Positions 25,429 through 43,900 of a DNA stretch of 64,000 bases are shown here, piece by piece. Position numbers and translations under genes: made by a program. Position 1 is the stretch's first letter; every line of letters starts with the position of its first letter. This stretch comes from Erodium maritimum (taxonomy: Eukaryota; Streptophyta; Magnoliopsida; Geraniales; Geraniaceae): assembly GCA_963921825.1 (NCBI GenBank), contig OY997594.1, positions 61,427,675-61,491,674 on the forward strand, in the 5' to 3' direction. The notes beneath the pieces are model-generated. The model was not told where the DNA came from and searched no databases. It was given only the letters and a program-made list of their open reading frames with translations.

Positions 25429-25499
25429 AGCTCTGAATGCAAGTGGCAATTAAAGTTTGGGTTTAGTAGCCACGAGTACTGGTTTGGTCATCAATCAAT

Positions 25500-26900
25500 A
25501 TTGGTTTGGTGATCAATCACCATGGATGATCCATGTAAGTGGTCCTTGTTCTTTTGCTTATGCATGGGTGTTAAGAAGATGTGGTTCGAAGTAGGTACAC
25601 GAGAGAAAGGGTTTGGTCCATCAGTGATGGAGGTTGCAACGACTACCACGTCATACCGAGGGAAGCTGCCACATCGACTAGGGAGGAAGAAAGGAGGAGT
25701 TTCTTTTCTTTGGTGTGTGGTGGGTGAAATGTTTTCATCTTCACGATGGTGGTGGTTGTGGCTGCTTGTTCTCTCGGCGACGATCTCGTGCGAAGGAAAG
25801 GAATTGGATTGGAATATGGACGACGATTATTTGGCGATGAAGGTAGTGGGTTCCTGTTTGTCGCGCAAGTGTGAAGGCTCCTCTATACGGTGGTCATGAG
25901 TTCTCTTTGGTACACCCATAGTGGTGTTGTATGGGTCTCGCAGAACTATGGGACCCACGAGGGCCTTATGGTTCCCCATCCCGAAGTTCGTTATGTTGGT
26001 CGTGAATTGCAAGGGTGAGGCCGAGGAGCTTATCTACGATAGAGCGGGCCTCACCTTCTTTCCGTCGATTGGTTTGAGACTAGAGGTGTAAGGCGTTGAG
26101 GGCCTGAACACGGGACGACTTGGACGATAGTGGGGATTGGTCGAAGAGGATAGCGACACGGTCGCTGGTGGTACCTTCTCCATATGGGGTGGGGTGGTGG
26201 CGGCGGCGAAGGGATCTAATAGGCAATAGGGTTCCATCGCCTCAAGCAGAATCTCGGGTCTACAAAGGGTCAGGTTATGGTGGTTCCCTGGTAGGTTGGT
26301 TGGGGTACGGGTTGACTCTGAGAGGCAAGGGCATCGGCATACAAGAGGATGTGAAAGACTTAGGGGGGTCGTATGGGGGGAGATCCAAGACTTGGAGTCC
26401 TAGGACTCTACACACTCCGAGTAGGGAAACGAGTAGCGACGAGGGGAAATAAGCACTCTCGCCTCGCTCAATGAGGAGTTCGTGCTCAAGTGGGGGGTCA
26501 TCCGGCAACATCGCCTCACTGGGCGTATGGTGGTAGTGGTCACACTTAGTTCTAGCACGATACTCTCTTACCTCCTCGGGGGTCAGCATTCTTGAGTTCT
26601 TGGAGCCCTATATTATCAGTTTAGGGAAGACGATACACGTTGGTACCTTGGGAGAGTATACAGTCCGCCGAGGCGCCACTGTGGAAATGGGTTAGCTCTG
26701 TCCTAACTTCCCGTTTGGATTCGCTGTATCGGTTTCTTTTGACGCTACCGCAGTATCCCCTTCTGAACATATTAGTGAAGCTCTTCGATATTTAAGCATT
26801 TATATTTAGTTATTAGTTTATTTTTCCATAGGGTCCTATGATATTAGAACCTTTTATTCAACACTTTGGGTTTTGGACTGTCGTGTTCACTTTGAATTGG
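25500..26900 (+). mobile_element. Retroposon family copy 1 (LINE-derived, ORF remnant plus 3' stem-loop)
   Basis: This is the first of four related + strand copies (others at 34.66-36.02, 48.0-49.46 and 49.51-50.88 kb). The shared parts are a GC-rich coding remnant whose end reads NKHSRLAQ-stop (26449-26475), and a 3' untranslated part. The latter has a stem-loop starting GTCAGC (26582-26644), the block GGAGCCCTA and a GTATCCCCTTC(T/C)GAA block near 26752. It groups with copy 2 by its 3' half. The ends are approximate and no target duplication was identified. Confidence 0.55.
26582..26644 (+). other. Conserved 63-nt 3' stem-loop, copy 1
   Basis: GTCAGC at 26582 can pair with GTTGGT at 26639 using G-U wobbles. 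An inner stem CCCTA/TAGGG sits between them. The same structure with the same 63-nt spacing occurs at 35721, 49118 and 50545. Confidence 0.55.
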
Positions 26901-27321
26901 ATTTATTTATCCAACTAATATATGGTTACACATATAATTAAAAATAATGTTTCTTAACATGCTTTATTAATTTAATTTCTTTCACTATTTTATAATTCAA
27001 TTTTTACAATTTTCATATTTATTAAAAGAGTTTTTTTCATGGGATGAAGTATCGTTTAGACAATATTTTAAACGATTATCGACAATCTGATTTTAATTTT
27101 TAGTTTAGGTGTTATTTGTTTACAAACCGTAATAACATCGTTTCATTGTCTTCGAATATGTTAAACTGAGAGCTTGTTTTCTACAGTGGTTTTATTAATA
27201 ATATCTATGCTAATTTCATTCAAAAAACAAGATAAATATATCTTTATTGATATTCAAATACACTTCAATAAATTATTTTTCTTAATCTAATTTTATCTTC
27301 TCCCTTCACTTTTAAGTATTC
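26901..27321. other. AT-rich spacer
   Basis: No frame or repeat is recognised. It ends at the target duplication of the next retroposon. Confidence 0.4.
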
Positions 27322-27333
27322 AACAAATATCCC

Positions 27334-29270
27334 CAAGGTATTAGTGCCCCCAAAAAACCCTCTCTAGAGACTTCTCTCTCCCTTTGGCCAGGCCCCTTCT
27401 CCGATCCCCTTTTCCGGCGGTGACTACGGTGGCCATGGCCACCAAAGCCACCGCTGGTCCTCTTTTCCTCACATGTTCTTCCTACCTTGCCTCTTCCTTC
27501 TCAATCGCTTCTTCTCCCGTCCCTCGGCTCGTCCTCTTTCCTTCAGATCTACTATTTTCTTATCCTCTTTTGCTCCGGGTGGTGGCGATCTGACCTTTCT
27601 TGGTGTAGATCCAGCCTCGCCTGAGGGTTTTGAGGTAAGGGTTGAAGGTTTGGTGGGTCGCCGTTGGTTCTCGGCACGCCTTCTCCGCTGGCCCTGTTCG
27701 TCACGGATCTACGTCCTGGTGGTGGCTCCTTCCCCAGATCCGGTCGTGGGACTTCTTTCCCAGCCGGGATCGTCGCGGATTTGGGTGGTCCACCTCTTTG
27801 TCGGTGGTTTTGGCGGCGCGTGGACTTCCTGGCGAGTTCGTGGTCTTGGATCCGGTCATGCCTTCCTCTTCCAGGCGCTCTCATCTCCGGCCAGTTTCGG
27901 TGGTCCTTCCTCCTCCTTCTGTGGGACGCGCTTCTCGGCTCAGAGATCGTGAGGACAAGGTTGGATCTCGTCGTTCGTGGCGGCTGTAGGTTTGCTTCCC
28001 TTTTCTTGTCTGAAAGCTTCTTTTCCTTGTGTTTGGTCTCTCCTTCCCCGATCTTCTGGTTTCTCTTCTTCTCGACCAGTGTTAGTTCGAGCTCGTCGGT
28101 TCTTGTTTTGGCCGCCGGCGAGTTTATTGGGTTTTGTTTGCCTGTTTCTGAAGCCAGTTGATCGGGTGGGTAGGATCATTACGGGTTTAGGTTTTCTTCT
28201 CTTGCAAGGGTAAAGTTCTGGGTGGTGATTCAGATCAGTGCGACCTTCATCGTCCCTCGGGTGACTTCTTCCCAGCTATCTCGCCGGCGTTGCTGAGTTC
28301 AGCTCCGCCTCTTTCAAGACCTGAAGAGGTTCAGATCTGAAGAGGTTCAGGTAGGGTTCCGCTGTGCGGGTGTGGGACTTGGGCTTTGAGTTCAGGTTGG
28401 GCTCCGGTTCTGGGCTGAGGAGAGGTTAGTGGGCCTTTCATTCCTTTGGGCCGGCCTTGTCTTTCCTTTGGGCCCGGCGTAGATCTGCTTTGTGGGCCGG
28501 CCTCGTTCTTTCTTCTGGGCCGCTGCTGTCTCTTGGCCCAGTCTATTCAAGTTTCTCCTGTTTCATCGTTCTTACTTCGAGGTTCTCCCAACGACGCGAT
28601 GTTCGTCGTGGTTTCTGTTGGACGTTGGTGCTGCTTCTGTTTGAGGTTTGATCTTCTACTCTTCTCTAATCGAATTGGGTCTTCCCTTCCCTTCGCTGTC
28701 CTTCTACTTGTTGTTTGGGCTGCTCGTTTTCCCTTCCACGGTGTGGATCGGGCTCACCGGCCTTGGTGTTGGCCGCCGGTGAGTTTTCAGGCTTTAAAGC
28801 CATCGAAAGCCCTTCAATTTATGTAGATAGGATTAGTGGGTTCCGGTGATTATTCACCGGAATGTCTCTGCCATTCTGGTGCTGGCCGGAGGCATTATAA
28901 AGACATTGGTTTCCAATTTTGGAATCTATGCTTCTTTGAGCTGGGATTGGATTTTCTCATTTTTGATTAGGTTAGAGGGGTGTGGATTTCTCTGTTGTTT
29001 GGTGGTTCTGGTTTTTTTGCCCCTGTGCGGGTTGTGGTTTGTTGTTCTTGTTGCCTTTGTTGTTGTTGTTGTTCCTGCGTGAACGTTTCTTGTTGCTTGT
29101 TGAGGTGTTGCTGTGGAATCCTTGTTGTAAGTTTCTTGTTGTACTCTCTGTTGATAGAGAAGTGTGGTTTGAGGATCCATTCGTCGATTTCTCGGGTGTT
29201 GTAATTTGTACTCTATTCTTCCTTCCAAAGAACGGTTTAAATTTAAATTTGCTTTGCCGATCAAAAAAAA
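27334..29270 (+). mobile_element. Poly(A)-tailed retroposon of 1.94 kb with 12-bp target duplication
   Basis: AACAAATATCCC occurs at 27322-27333 and again at 29271-29282, directly after an A run (29263-29272) preceded by a LINE-like 3' end (TTTGCTTTGCCGATC). This is the signature of LINE-machinery insertion. The body starts with a pyrimidine-rich leader (CCCTCTCTAGAGACTTCTCTC), is GC-rich to about 28800, and has overlapping open frames in all three + frames. None has a recognisable domain, and the composition (TC- and TG-rich) looks non-coding. It compares best with non-autonomous, Sadhu-like retroposons or an ORF1-only LINE derivative. No introns or host-gene similarity were seen, so a processed pseudogene is less likely. 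Confidence 0.75.
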
Positions 29271-29282
29271 AACAAATATCCC

Positions 29283-30731
29283 AATAATTCTGAATGATAA
29301 GAATTTTTAAGATCATAATTAAAAATTGATATATTTCTTTTATAAAGTCTAATTTATTTTTAGAAAAATTACAATTAAAAAATTGAATTATATTTTAAAA
29401 ATATTTATCAAAATAATATGATATATATAAATATAAATATATATATATATAAAAAAAATTAAAATATGACTTCAATAATTAAAAAAATAGGATTACATAT
29501 TTTTTTATATAAAATATATAGAATATGTAAAATAATATTTTATTCAATGTAATTATTTTATTAAAATCATATTTTATTTTGATAAATATTTTAAAAAAAT
29601 ATGTCAAATTTATAACTTTAAACATTATTTTATTCAATTTTACTAATTATTAAGAGTAGATTTTAATTTTTCTTTTTTAAAAAAATCTGACTCTTTTGAT
29701 AATTTTTTTAATATATAAATAAAAAAACTAATGGTAATTTTAAAAATGATTTTAAACATAATTTAGCATTAAAAAAATATAATTTAATTTTGAAAAAAAT
29801 ATTTTTATTTCGATATACAAAATTATTATTATTAAGAAATATTAAGGCATTTCTTAAAAGTTTAAAAGTGAAGGAAGAAGATAGAATGAGATGGAAAAAA
29901 AAAGACTTGTGTGCATCTAGATTTTAGAAAGAGTGTATTTTTTCTTAATAGATGTGAAAAACATAGATATCGAATTATAAAGTATTGAAACATAATAAAT
30001 CAATAGGTGTTATTAAAAACATATATTGTTCAAAATAGATAAATTATTTGTACGTTAATTCTCAACAGGTCAAAATGAAAAGCAGCTTTCATACTCATAT
30101 AAAGATACAAATCAACTTTAATATATTTAGTAAAAGAGTTTACCATGAAAAAGGAAGTGATATCCTTGAGGATTTATTTTCCATCCAAATAGGTGAATTG
30201 AGTACAATAATTTGGGTGACAACACAAGAACACTCCCTTTATTTTGTCTACATGAGATCTTGTAAACTTTGGTTACTTACGTTACCTTAAGTAATAAATG
30301 AATCAAATTAATAACCTCCCATGAACATATAAGCCAATATATCTTATAGCAAGAAAAGTTGTCACTTATATTGTTTAGTTACCCTTTCAATCCAAAAATG
30401 AGTTGTATTTTATCATTTTGAATATATTAAAACTTGATCCTACAACTTTTTTTCCAAAAAAAAAGTTATGATGACAGAAAATTATAATAATTACCGATGT
30501 CCCTTCGCAGTACCCAAACAAAAAGATAGTAAGATCAAGAGAGCCACCAAACATAAATATATGGTCCAAATTTCACATCCTCGATACCTTAAGATAACAC
30601 CAATTTCCCCATCAATTTATACTCGGGGCACCATATTGAATATTCCACATCACTTTTTATATTTCCATAAATTCCTCAAATACCCCTTAAGTTTTTACAT
30701 TTGCACATTTCACCCCTTCCCTCTCATTCCT
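29283..30731. other. AT-rich upstream region of the carboxylesterase gene
   Basis: 29283-29850 is extremely A+T-rich, with TA-dinucleotide runs. 29850-30730 is AT-rich, with no frame of recognisable type. Its last 100 bases (CT-rich, then the TATA box) belong to the promoter of the next gene. Confidence 0.5.
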
Positions 30732-30740
30732 CTATATATA
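30732..30740 (+). promoter_or_regulatory. TATA box of the CXE15-type gene
   Basis: CTATATATA lies about 80 bases upstream of the start codon in a CT-rich context, followed by an A-rich leader (GAGAAAAAAAAGAGG). Position and sequence fit a plant core promoter. Confidence 0.6.
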
Positions 30741-30813
30741 CAGTACACATCAAATACATCTTCAAATAGAGAAAAAAAAGAGGAGTATTAAAACAAAGTA
30801 GAGAGAAAAATAA

Positions 30814-36529
<5,716 letters not shown>

Positions 36530-36742
36530 TTACCTATTTAATGTTATAGGCTTCAGCTTAGCTTGATTAGCTAGAGCACATTTTTGTTTCGATGATGTTA
36601 GTTAACTGTGTGTTTATTTTGGTTTGTTTTTCGGTTTTTTCATGGACGGTATGTTCGTGTGTTGTTGGAGCATTTTAAATCGAAATATATATACCATGTC
36701 GACTTAAACAACTTACAAATTAACTACATCTAATTGTCTTGA

Positions 36743-38430
36743 GCGAAAGTTGCAATATTATTAAACAAAATCCAATTACATTATTGTGCATCGAGGAACA
36801 GACTCCCCAACCACGATGAAAAGGACAGATTGGATGAACAATAGTTCTCTGATCCTTATAATACCATAACCATCACATGCGGTATTTAGATGCCGCATGG
36901 GCAAAGGCAGAATCCGAAGAGGGGGAAGGGGGTACCGGGGATCCCGAGGGACCTCAACAGCAATGGTGATGGTGGGAGGCAAAGCATCATCTTGGGACCC
37001 TTCCCTGGGCCTGACCCCGATGCTCATCTTGCCTCTCATTCCTCATGGTGAGGTTACTTTCCCTCCCTGACCTGATCGTCCCGAGGAGCTCCAACTGTTG
37101 ATCTCTTGAGTGCTCCAGTACTCTCTCCAAGTCCAGAACAACCAAGAAGCCCGATAGCCTTTGCTCTCGAGCCCTCACAAGCTCCCTCATTCATCTGTCT
37201 AGAGGATGGTGGAAGGGCCACCAATGCCGAGATAACTAGAGACTGGGCATGGGCAACTCTGGTAGGACCTTGGGGCCCTAGACTGGAAGACATGGAGGTC
37301 CGAGGGGCCTTATTTAGAGCCAAGGGGCCTTCCGGGACGAAGCCCGATGGAGCAGACGAACGGCCACTCTCCCCCAATCTGTTGCATAGGTTTTGGCCCA
37401 CTTCTCCCTCTAATACTCCAACAAGGATGAGTCAAACCTCGGGGAGCCTTTAACCGCCCACTTACATTCCTTCAAGACATGGCCGAGCGGGCCACAATTG
37501 TAGCAGAAGCTCAGAAGCTTTGAGTAGGTGAGTTCATATGGATCAGCTCAGGGAACTCGTTAAACCGAAGGACCAGTCCCCCTACGTAGTGGCCTCTCAA
37601 GGAGGTTCTAGAACCGGACTTTGACAGTGCCTCCCTAACACATGCCCCTCTGGTCACATTGGACATCCAAACACACTCCCAGCGCGTCCCCGATGGAAGT
37701 ACCTATTTCTCGCGTCCGTACCAGGGGCGGTAGACCCCTTGCATGTGCCCAAAATTGCACTCGGTCGAGAATTGGCATCTCCTGAGCACACAGATCCAAG
37801 TCACCCAACAACAGGGTCCATCCATCAAAGCACCAAGGTTTGTTGCCTCGGACCCACGATCGAGCCTCATGGGACCGGAAGTAGAATCCAAATAGCCCCG
37901 ACCCTAGTTCTTTGACTACGAGACCCTCAGCAGCCTTCCCCCACGCGTTGGTAGTGATACGTAGGAGTGTCTCCTTGAGGGGAGTCTTTGGGGACCACAG
38001 CCTCCCCAACATCCCCCGTTGTTGGCGGGAAATGGTCATCGACGTCGCCCGAGAGGACGGAACCACCACTTCGACCTCTTCGTCCTCTTCCAAAGAACAG
38101 GAAGATAACCCGTCCTGAAGACCCGCCAGGGAAGCTTGAAGATCCGAGACCAAGTCGGCCGGAGCAAATTCCTTTGTACCCAACTTCCTCGACCGATATT
38201 GCGTCATCCCTTTTAGAGTAATGAAACACGCCGGGATGATCGGGATCCTGTCCTGATCAGGAAGGCAACACCCTAACCCCAAAGCCATCACCGTCGTCCT
38301 AGGAAGCTCCTCCATGGGTGCCTTCCCCTTCGTCGGGTATCGCTGCACCGGCGGTACCCTACTAGGGCTAGAGCCTGAGGCACCAATAGCAGTAGTCACT
38401 ACTAATGTGGATATAAATTGCATCGTATCT
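36743..38430 (-). mobile_element. ORF1-only LINE-derived element
   Basis: A minus-strand element whose 3' part (36743-36990) is homologous to that of the element at 56692-58290 (shared GATTACATTAT..TGCATCG.GGAACA and TTGTTCTCTGAT blocks). It carries an ORF1-type open frame (38423-37635) and decayed continuation, but no endonuclease or reverse transcriptase, before reaching its 3' end. This is the layout of a half-LINE (HAL1-like) that depends on another LINE. It lies about 210 bp downstream of the CXE15 stop codon. Confidence 0.6.
37635..38423 (-). pseudogene. LINE ORF1 (DUF4283-like) fragment
   Basis: This 262-codon frame contains a DUF4283-like core of plant LINE/retroposon ORF1 proteins. 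FYFRSHEARSWVRGNKPWCF and DGWTLLLGDLD are followed by VQFWAHARGLPPLVRTREIG, the usual motif series. The N-terminal part is low-complexity and acidic (LEEDEEVEVVV). The frame ends at 37635, but similar sequence continues in other frames towards 36990, so the original ORF was longer and is broken. Confidence 0.65.
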
Positions 38431-38433
38431 AGA

Positions 38434-39660
38434 TGATTTTAGCACACATTCTTGAGATTTTAAGTCCCGAGATTGTATAATTTGGTCCATTTTTCTCTCT
38501 ATGCTCGTAATTTGTCTCTAGGTGTGTGTTGTAGGTGCTTTGATTGAAAATGGGCTAAAATAGTCGAAAACCTGATTTTATGAGTTTAGGAAGCTGGCTG
38601 ATCTTGCGAAAGGAATAACTTCTTCATAAAAAGTACGATTGCCTCATATTTTATGTCAAAACGAAGGGAATTTAGAGATCTACAACTTTTGTCAAGGGCC
38701 CAAGGCCGTTACAGCCCTCTATCAAGCCCACGCGAGGCTTTCCGAATTCCAGGCGGGTTTTCTACTTAGGGCATCCACAGTTGTGGGCGGGGAGCAATCG
38801 CCAACGAGGAGCTGGCTGGGAGCTGGCGGGGAGGGGCTGGCTGGGAGCTCAACGTCGGCTGGGAACAAAAATGTGAACAAAAAGGGGTATATAGCTTACT
38901 ATAAGCCACCTAGCATTGTAGGGTACTTGCTGGGAGAGCTGACTATAAGCCAACAAAATTAATTTTTTAATCCTCCCCGCCGGCCACTCCCCGCCAGCAA
39001 CCGGCGGTATAGCTGTGGATGCCCTTAAAAAAGGAAAATTTCCTATTCCAAATCCGAATTTGAGAAGGAAACAAGGGTCTTGAAGTCCTATATATAGGGG
39101 AGCACGGACTTGGAGAGGGAGAACTTGTATTAGACGTAATTTTAGAGAGATTGAGAGTTAGAGTTGGAGTTTTGGTGAGAGAAAAGTAATTAGGAGCAAG
39201 GACTGAAGCAACTTTGAGATTTTCATCATTGAATCGGTATTTTGTATCAACTTTACCTTCGAAATATGTTTTTCTCTTGTTCATCTTCTTCTTTGTGTTC
39301 TTCTTTCATCTCCATGAGTTAAATTTCCAATGATCTAGGTCTAGGGGAAACAATACGATGAATTAATTCAATGACTTCGTGTTTATTATGTGCAATTTGT
39401 GTTTAGATTATTGTTTGTATGATTTCAACTTAATGCTTCATTAAATTGATCACTTGATAGATGAGTAGGTTTTAGCATTCAACAATAGAGAGATGAGAAT
39501 GGCTAGAAGACTAAGGATTATGCAACTCGGGTTTAAATCTAGTATATTGTAAAGTTAGGTTAACATGAGTGCAACAGCTATAGGCGTACAACCCCGAAAG
39601 TTTGAGTAGTTCATGAATCTTAATGCTTTATGTCTCTCTAGCTAGTGCTTTTCTCACATA
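38434..39660 (+). mobile_element. Probable LTR fragment (fossil) with a nested MITE
   Basis: It begins TGATTTTAGCACAC, has a TATATATAGGGG box near 39090, a purine-rich leader, and non-coding sequence typical of a plant Ty3-type LTR and its 5' untranslated region. No matching second LTR was seen in the window and no coding region follows, so it is a partial, broken remnant. It is interrupted by a MITE at 38769-39024 and followed by a LINE. Confidence 0.35.
38769..39024. mobile_element. PIF/Harbinger-type MITE
   Basis: Perfect 12-bp terminal inverted repeats (GGGCATCCACAG...CTGTGGATGCCC) extend imperfectly inward to a GGCGGGGAG block on each side. They are flanked by TTA on both sides (38766-38768, 39025-39027). 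A TTA/TWA triplet duplication is characteristic of PIF/Harbinger elements. It is 256 bp and non-coding. Confidence 0.8.
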
Positions 39661-39884
39661 CTCGATCCCGTTGATCCGTCATCGTCAACGACTGATCAAC
39701 CTCGGTGTACATTCCTCTACGTCACGATCGGCTCGTCTCCTTTCTCGATTCACGACATACCTCGTCTCCAATCGAGAATGGGTACGTGATGCATTTTATC
39801 TGATATCAATCTTCAACTCCACTGTGTTGCTTTGTGTTTGCTGGACCGTGTTATTGGGAGGTGAGTCTATCGCGTCGATTATGG

Positions 39885-42800
39885 CATGATGAGGCCTAGG
39901 AGTTGATCTTAATCGCCGACAGCTCAGGGACTTGGTCATCGGATCAAACTAGGCCTGCTCTTCTTTACTAAGACATACCATTCGGAGTCTCGTCATTCCC
40001 GATCAAGGTTGGCTTTATTGCGTTGGAATTTGCGGTTTCAAGGGGGAACTGACTTACCGAAAGTGGGAAGAATGGGAGGAATTATGTTGTTTTGGTCGGA
40101 TCATTGTCGGGTAGAAGTGTAGGATGAAGAAGATTAGACCCACACTGATGATAATGTTTGGCTTGGACATGAACCGATATTTTGATTTACAGGAGTATAT
40201 GGAGAACAAATAAGGGAGCATCAACATCGTACTTGGGAACTCCTCCGGCGACTCGATCAGGATACACGGACCCAAAACTGGGTTTTGATGGGTGACTTCA
40301 ATAATATTTTCCACCCAACGAAGAAGAAAGGTGGTAGGTCGTACCCTATGCGTCTTATTCAGATTTTTCGGCACACTTTGACTGACATTAGGGTGGAAGA
40401 CTTGCCTCTGGATGGATATCAGTTTACATGGACGAAGGGGAAGGATTTGCGGTCACATTGGAAGTTCGTATTGATCGGGGATTAATGTCTCTGTCACTCC
40501 GAGAACGTTTTATTCATGCCAGACTACGCAACGTTGGGTACACTACATGAGATCATATGCCGATAGTAGTTACGTTGACATAAGAGAAAAAAAGGGGCCC
40601 TGTGGAGAGGCAATTTCGTTTTGAGAACGGATGGATTGAGAATCCAGAATGTGGGTGCATAATTCAACAATAATGGGGCCAGCCGAGGGTTCGCCTTATT
40701 AAGGTCTATATTCAGGATATTGGTCGGTCCTTGGACGTGTGAGGCCTAACGGTCTACCGGTAAACCTTCAATACAATCTGTAAATGCCAACGTACCCTAG
40801 TTGAGTTGAACAAGTGTAGAGATCGATCTGGTATCCGATTGTGATTGGCCATCCAAAAGAAATATGAACATGCTCTATCTTGTCAGGAAAGCTTATGGAA
40901 ATAAATGGTGAAGTAACATTGGCTGGTGGATGGGGACAGGAACACTAAAATTTTCTATGCTACAACAACAAAGAGGCAATAGATAAATATTGTTCGAACT
41001 TTAAAAACTGATGTAGGGACAAAGGTGACCTAGGATACATGCATGCAAGTCATGCTTATCCACTATTTTGAGCAGATTTTCACAGTTGGACCTGAATGGA
41101 TGTTGGAACTCCCCTCCACCATTCCCTAGATGATCATGACCGATCATAATCCAAAGCTAGGTATAGAAGTCATGAATGATGAAGTTCGGGTAGCCATATT
41201 TCAAAGGGGGCCAAATAAGGCCCTGGGGCTGGACGACCTTAATTCATTATTCTATTAACACTATTGGTCGGTCCTCAATCGGAAGGTGATAGCGTTTATT
41301 CGAGAGGTAGTGGAAATGTGTACAATTGATTGGGATGTCAATAAAATGACACAAGTTCTCGTCCCAAAGAACTAAAAATCGAGAAGGATAGTGGGCCTCC
41401 GCCCTATAACGCTTTGTAATGTGATATTCAGGGTGTTCTCTAAGGTCCTTACAAACAAACTGTAACCCGTCCTAGACCCTAGTATCTCGGTCAATCAGAG
41501 TGCATCTGTGCTAGGCAGAGCAATTCAGGATAATGTGTTTATTTCCTATGAAGTTATCCGCTCTTTTCACCGTAGAATACACGGACCAAATGAGTTCATG
41601 GCTCTGAAGCTCAATATGAGCAAGGCCTACAATTGTGTGGAGTGATTCTTCATATTGTCCATGATGAGAACGTTTGGATTTGGACCTCGATGGTGAAGTC
41701 TGGTTCTTACCTATATGCAGTCTATTCAGTATACCGTTACCTCATGGGACGTCAGACCAAACCTTTCACAACAGGTCGGGGGATACGATAAATGGACCCT
41801 TTATCCCCCCTACTTGCATCTGTTATGTATGGAAGGTTTATCTCACATATTCGCTTAGGAATAAAGGGAGAGAAATATACATGAGGTGCCGGGGGCTAGA
41901 GGTGCGCTAGTTATTTCCCATATTTTTTTGTTGATAACTATTATATCTTCTCCCGAGAAGATAGAAAGGAGGCTAAACATCTATATAGCATCCTTCATAC
42001 ATTGGGGAGTTATCGAGTCAGGTTATCAACAAGCAAAATGTTCTGTTTTCTTTAACACCAACACCACCCCAACCGATAGCGTTGTTTGCTACGCCACTCT
42101 GGGTATTCAGGATATCTCACGGGCTTCTACTTAACTAAGGGTTCTGAATATAATGGGACAGAACCGGGGACATAGTCTTTAGTTTGTCTGTGATCAGCTA
42201 TTGGCCAAGATTGAAGCTTGGGATGGACAGTTGATATCAGTGGGTGGTAAGGAAGTTAGGATTGAATCTATACTACAATCCTTACTTTTATACGCCATGA
42301 GTGTCTTCCTCCTCCCGCATTCGACAATAACGACAATTCATGTGACATTGGCTTGGTATTAGTGGGAAGGGACACCACGAGCCACAACGCCTATTATTTG
42401 GCAGGACTAGGCTAAGTTATGTCAGTCTAAGGAGGTATGGGGTACGGGGTTTCAGAATATGCACGATATGAACCTCATACTCCTCGCAATGATAGGTTGG
42501 AAATTCCTCTCAAATCTCAATAGCTTGGTGCCCTGTGTCTTTAAGGGTAGATATTTTCGGACGAGGGACTTCCTTACAACAAAATCCGGTTTCAATCTGA
42601 GCCATCTATGGTCTGGGGTTCGAGCAACACTAGCTCTATTATGGGAAGGTCTATGTAAGAGGATTGGGGATGAAAAGACTATAAGAGTCGAAGGCATACC
42701 ATGACTGATGAGAGACATCCCCTCCATCCCGGAGGATACCCTGAGTGACCCAGACAAATTGGTTCAGGAGCTCCTATTAGAGGGCGGTGGTTGGGACATC

Positions 42801-43900
42801 ACCAAACAGAAGGACCTCCTCCCTCCACCTATGGTTGTCGAGGTCCTCCAAGTCTTGGCCCCCAAAATCCCTAGCTCGGATACATGGTATTGGACATGTA
42901 ATACCAATTGTATGTATAGCTGTTGAGAAGGGTACAAACTCCTAATTAGCCTCAATAGACGTTGGGTGCCCACTTCAGGGGCCTCAGTCTGGACATCTAT
43001 GTGGGACCTTGATGTTCAACCATGAATTAAGGTCTTTCTCTAGAGGGCACTGTCGGGCACCTTGTAGGTTGCGGTAAACTTCCGGAAAAAATATATCCCC
43101 ATTTCAAAGGAGTGTCTAGTGTGTCAAAATGAAAAAGAGACTACAACCCACCATTGATTCATTGTCGTTTGCCAAAGAGGTCTGAACCATGCTCAGGTAC
43201 AAGTCCCCATCTCCATGGATTTGTCTTTTCATGACTGGTTGACCCTAGTTTTGAACCCCCCGGACATGCTCTTGTAAAGCCGGATAACTATTATTGCGTG
43301 AGAGCTATGGAAGGCCAGGAATGGTATTGTTTGGGAGCAGAACCTACAATCAATAGTAGCCCTTGATGCCATTGTACGGAGTCACGTGTATAGCTGGAGA
43401 GAGGCCCATGATAGAGTATAGAGACCCCCGGCCCCACCCAAGACCCCTCCTATTAAGGGCTAGAGCCCACCCCTACCATAATGACTATCCTTGAATATGA
43501 ATGGGGTTGTATTTACAGATATGCACCGATTGGGCAGGGGTATGATCTACCGGGATGAGAAGGTTTGTATTCTGGAGGGTAGAAGTGGTACTTTGTTAGG
43601 AAATCACGGCCCATAGATGACAGAAGCATTGATGATTCAGAAGGCACTGATATGGATACAAGACTCTGGGCGATCTAAGGTGATTATTCGGAGTGATGCT
43701 CAATTTGTGGTGAGATTAACTTAGGGGGACACCCCTTCTCACCGGTGGGACGCATTCTAGAAGATTGCTACTTCATTTTACTTTCTCTCGAGGATGTTCA
43801 ACTGGAGTTTATTTCTAGAACCGCAAACAAAAATATTCGATGGTTAGCAAAATGACACATTTTGTATCTGTTCTAACGTGATCTGGCTTCACAACTCGAG
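39885..43900 (+). pseudogene. Decayed LINE ORF2 with endonuclease, RT, zf-RVT and RNase H
   Basis: A + strand L1-type ORF2 is recognisable through many stops and frame changes. The endonuclease starts near 39890 (RQLRDLVIGSN), with MGDFNNI at about 40288 and YQFTWTKGKD at about 40420. The RT has GPNKALGLDDL near 41210, RRIVGLRPITLCN near 41385 and KLNMSKAYN near 41610. SVFFNTN lies near 42045 and FKGRYFRTRDFL near 42540. The zinc-binding CLVCQNEKETTTHH lies near 43115. An RVT_3-type RNase H follows at about 43490-43860 (VIIRSDAQFVV, SRTANKNIRWLAK). The RNase H domain sets it apart from the LINE at 4.7-10.3 kb. At least a dozen disruptions make it an old copy. No ORF1 was found upstream. Confidence 0.75.

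Noticed and set aside
27473-28161. Overlapping + frames of 159 and 165 codons as genes
   Set aside because: All three frames are open because the DNA is GC/T-rich. There is no domain or conserved motif, and the region is a poly(A)-type retroposon.
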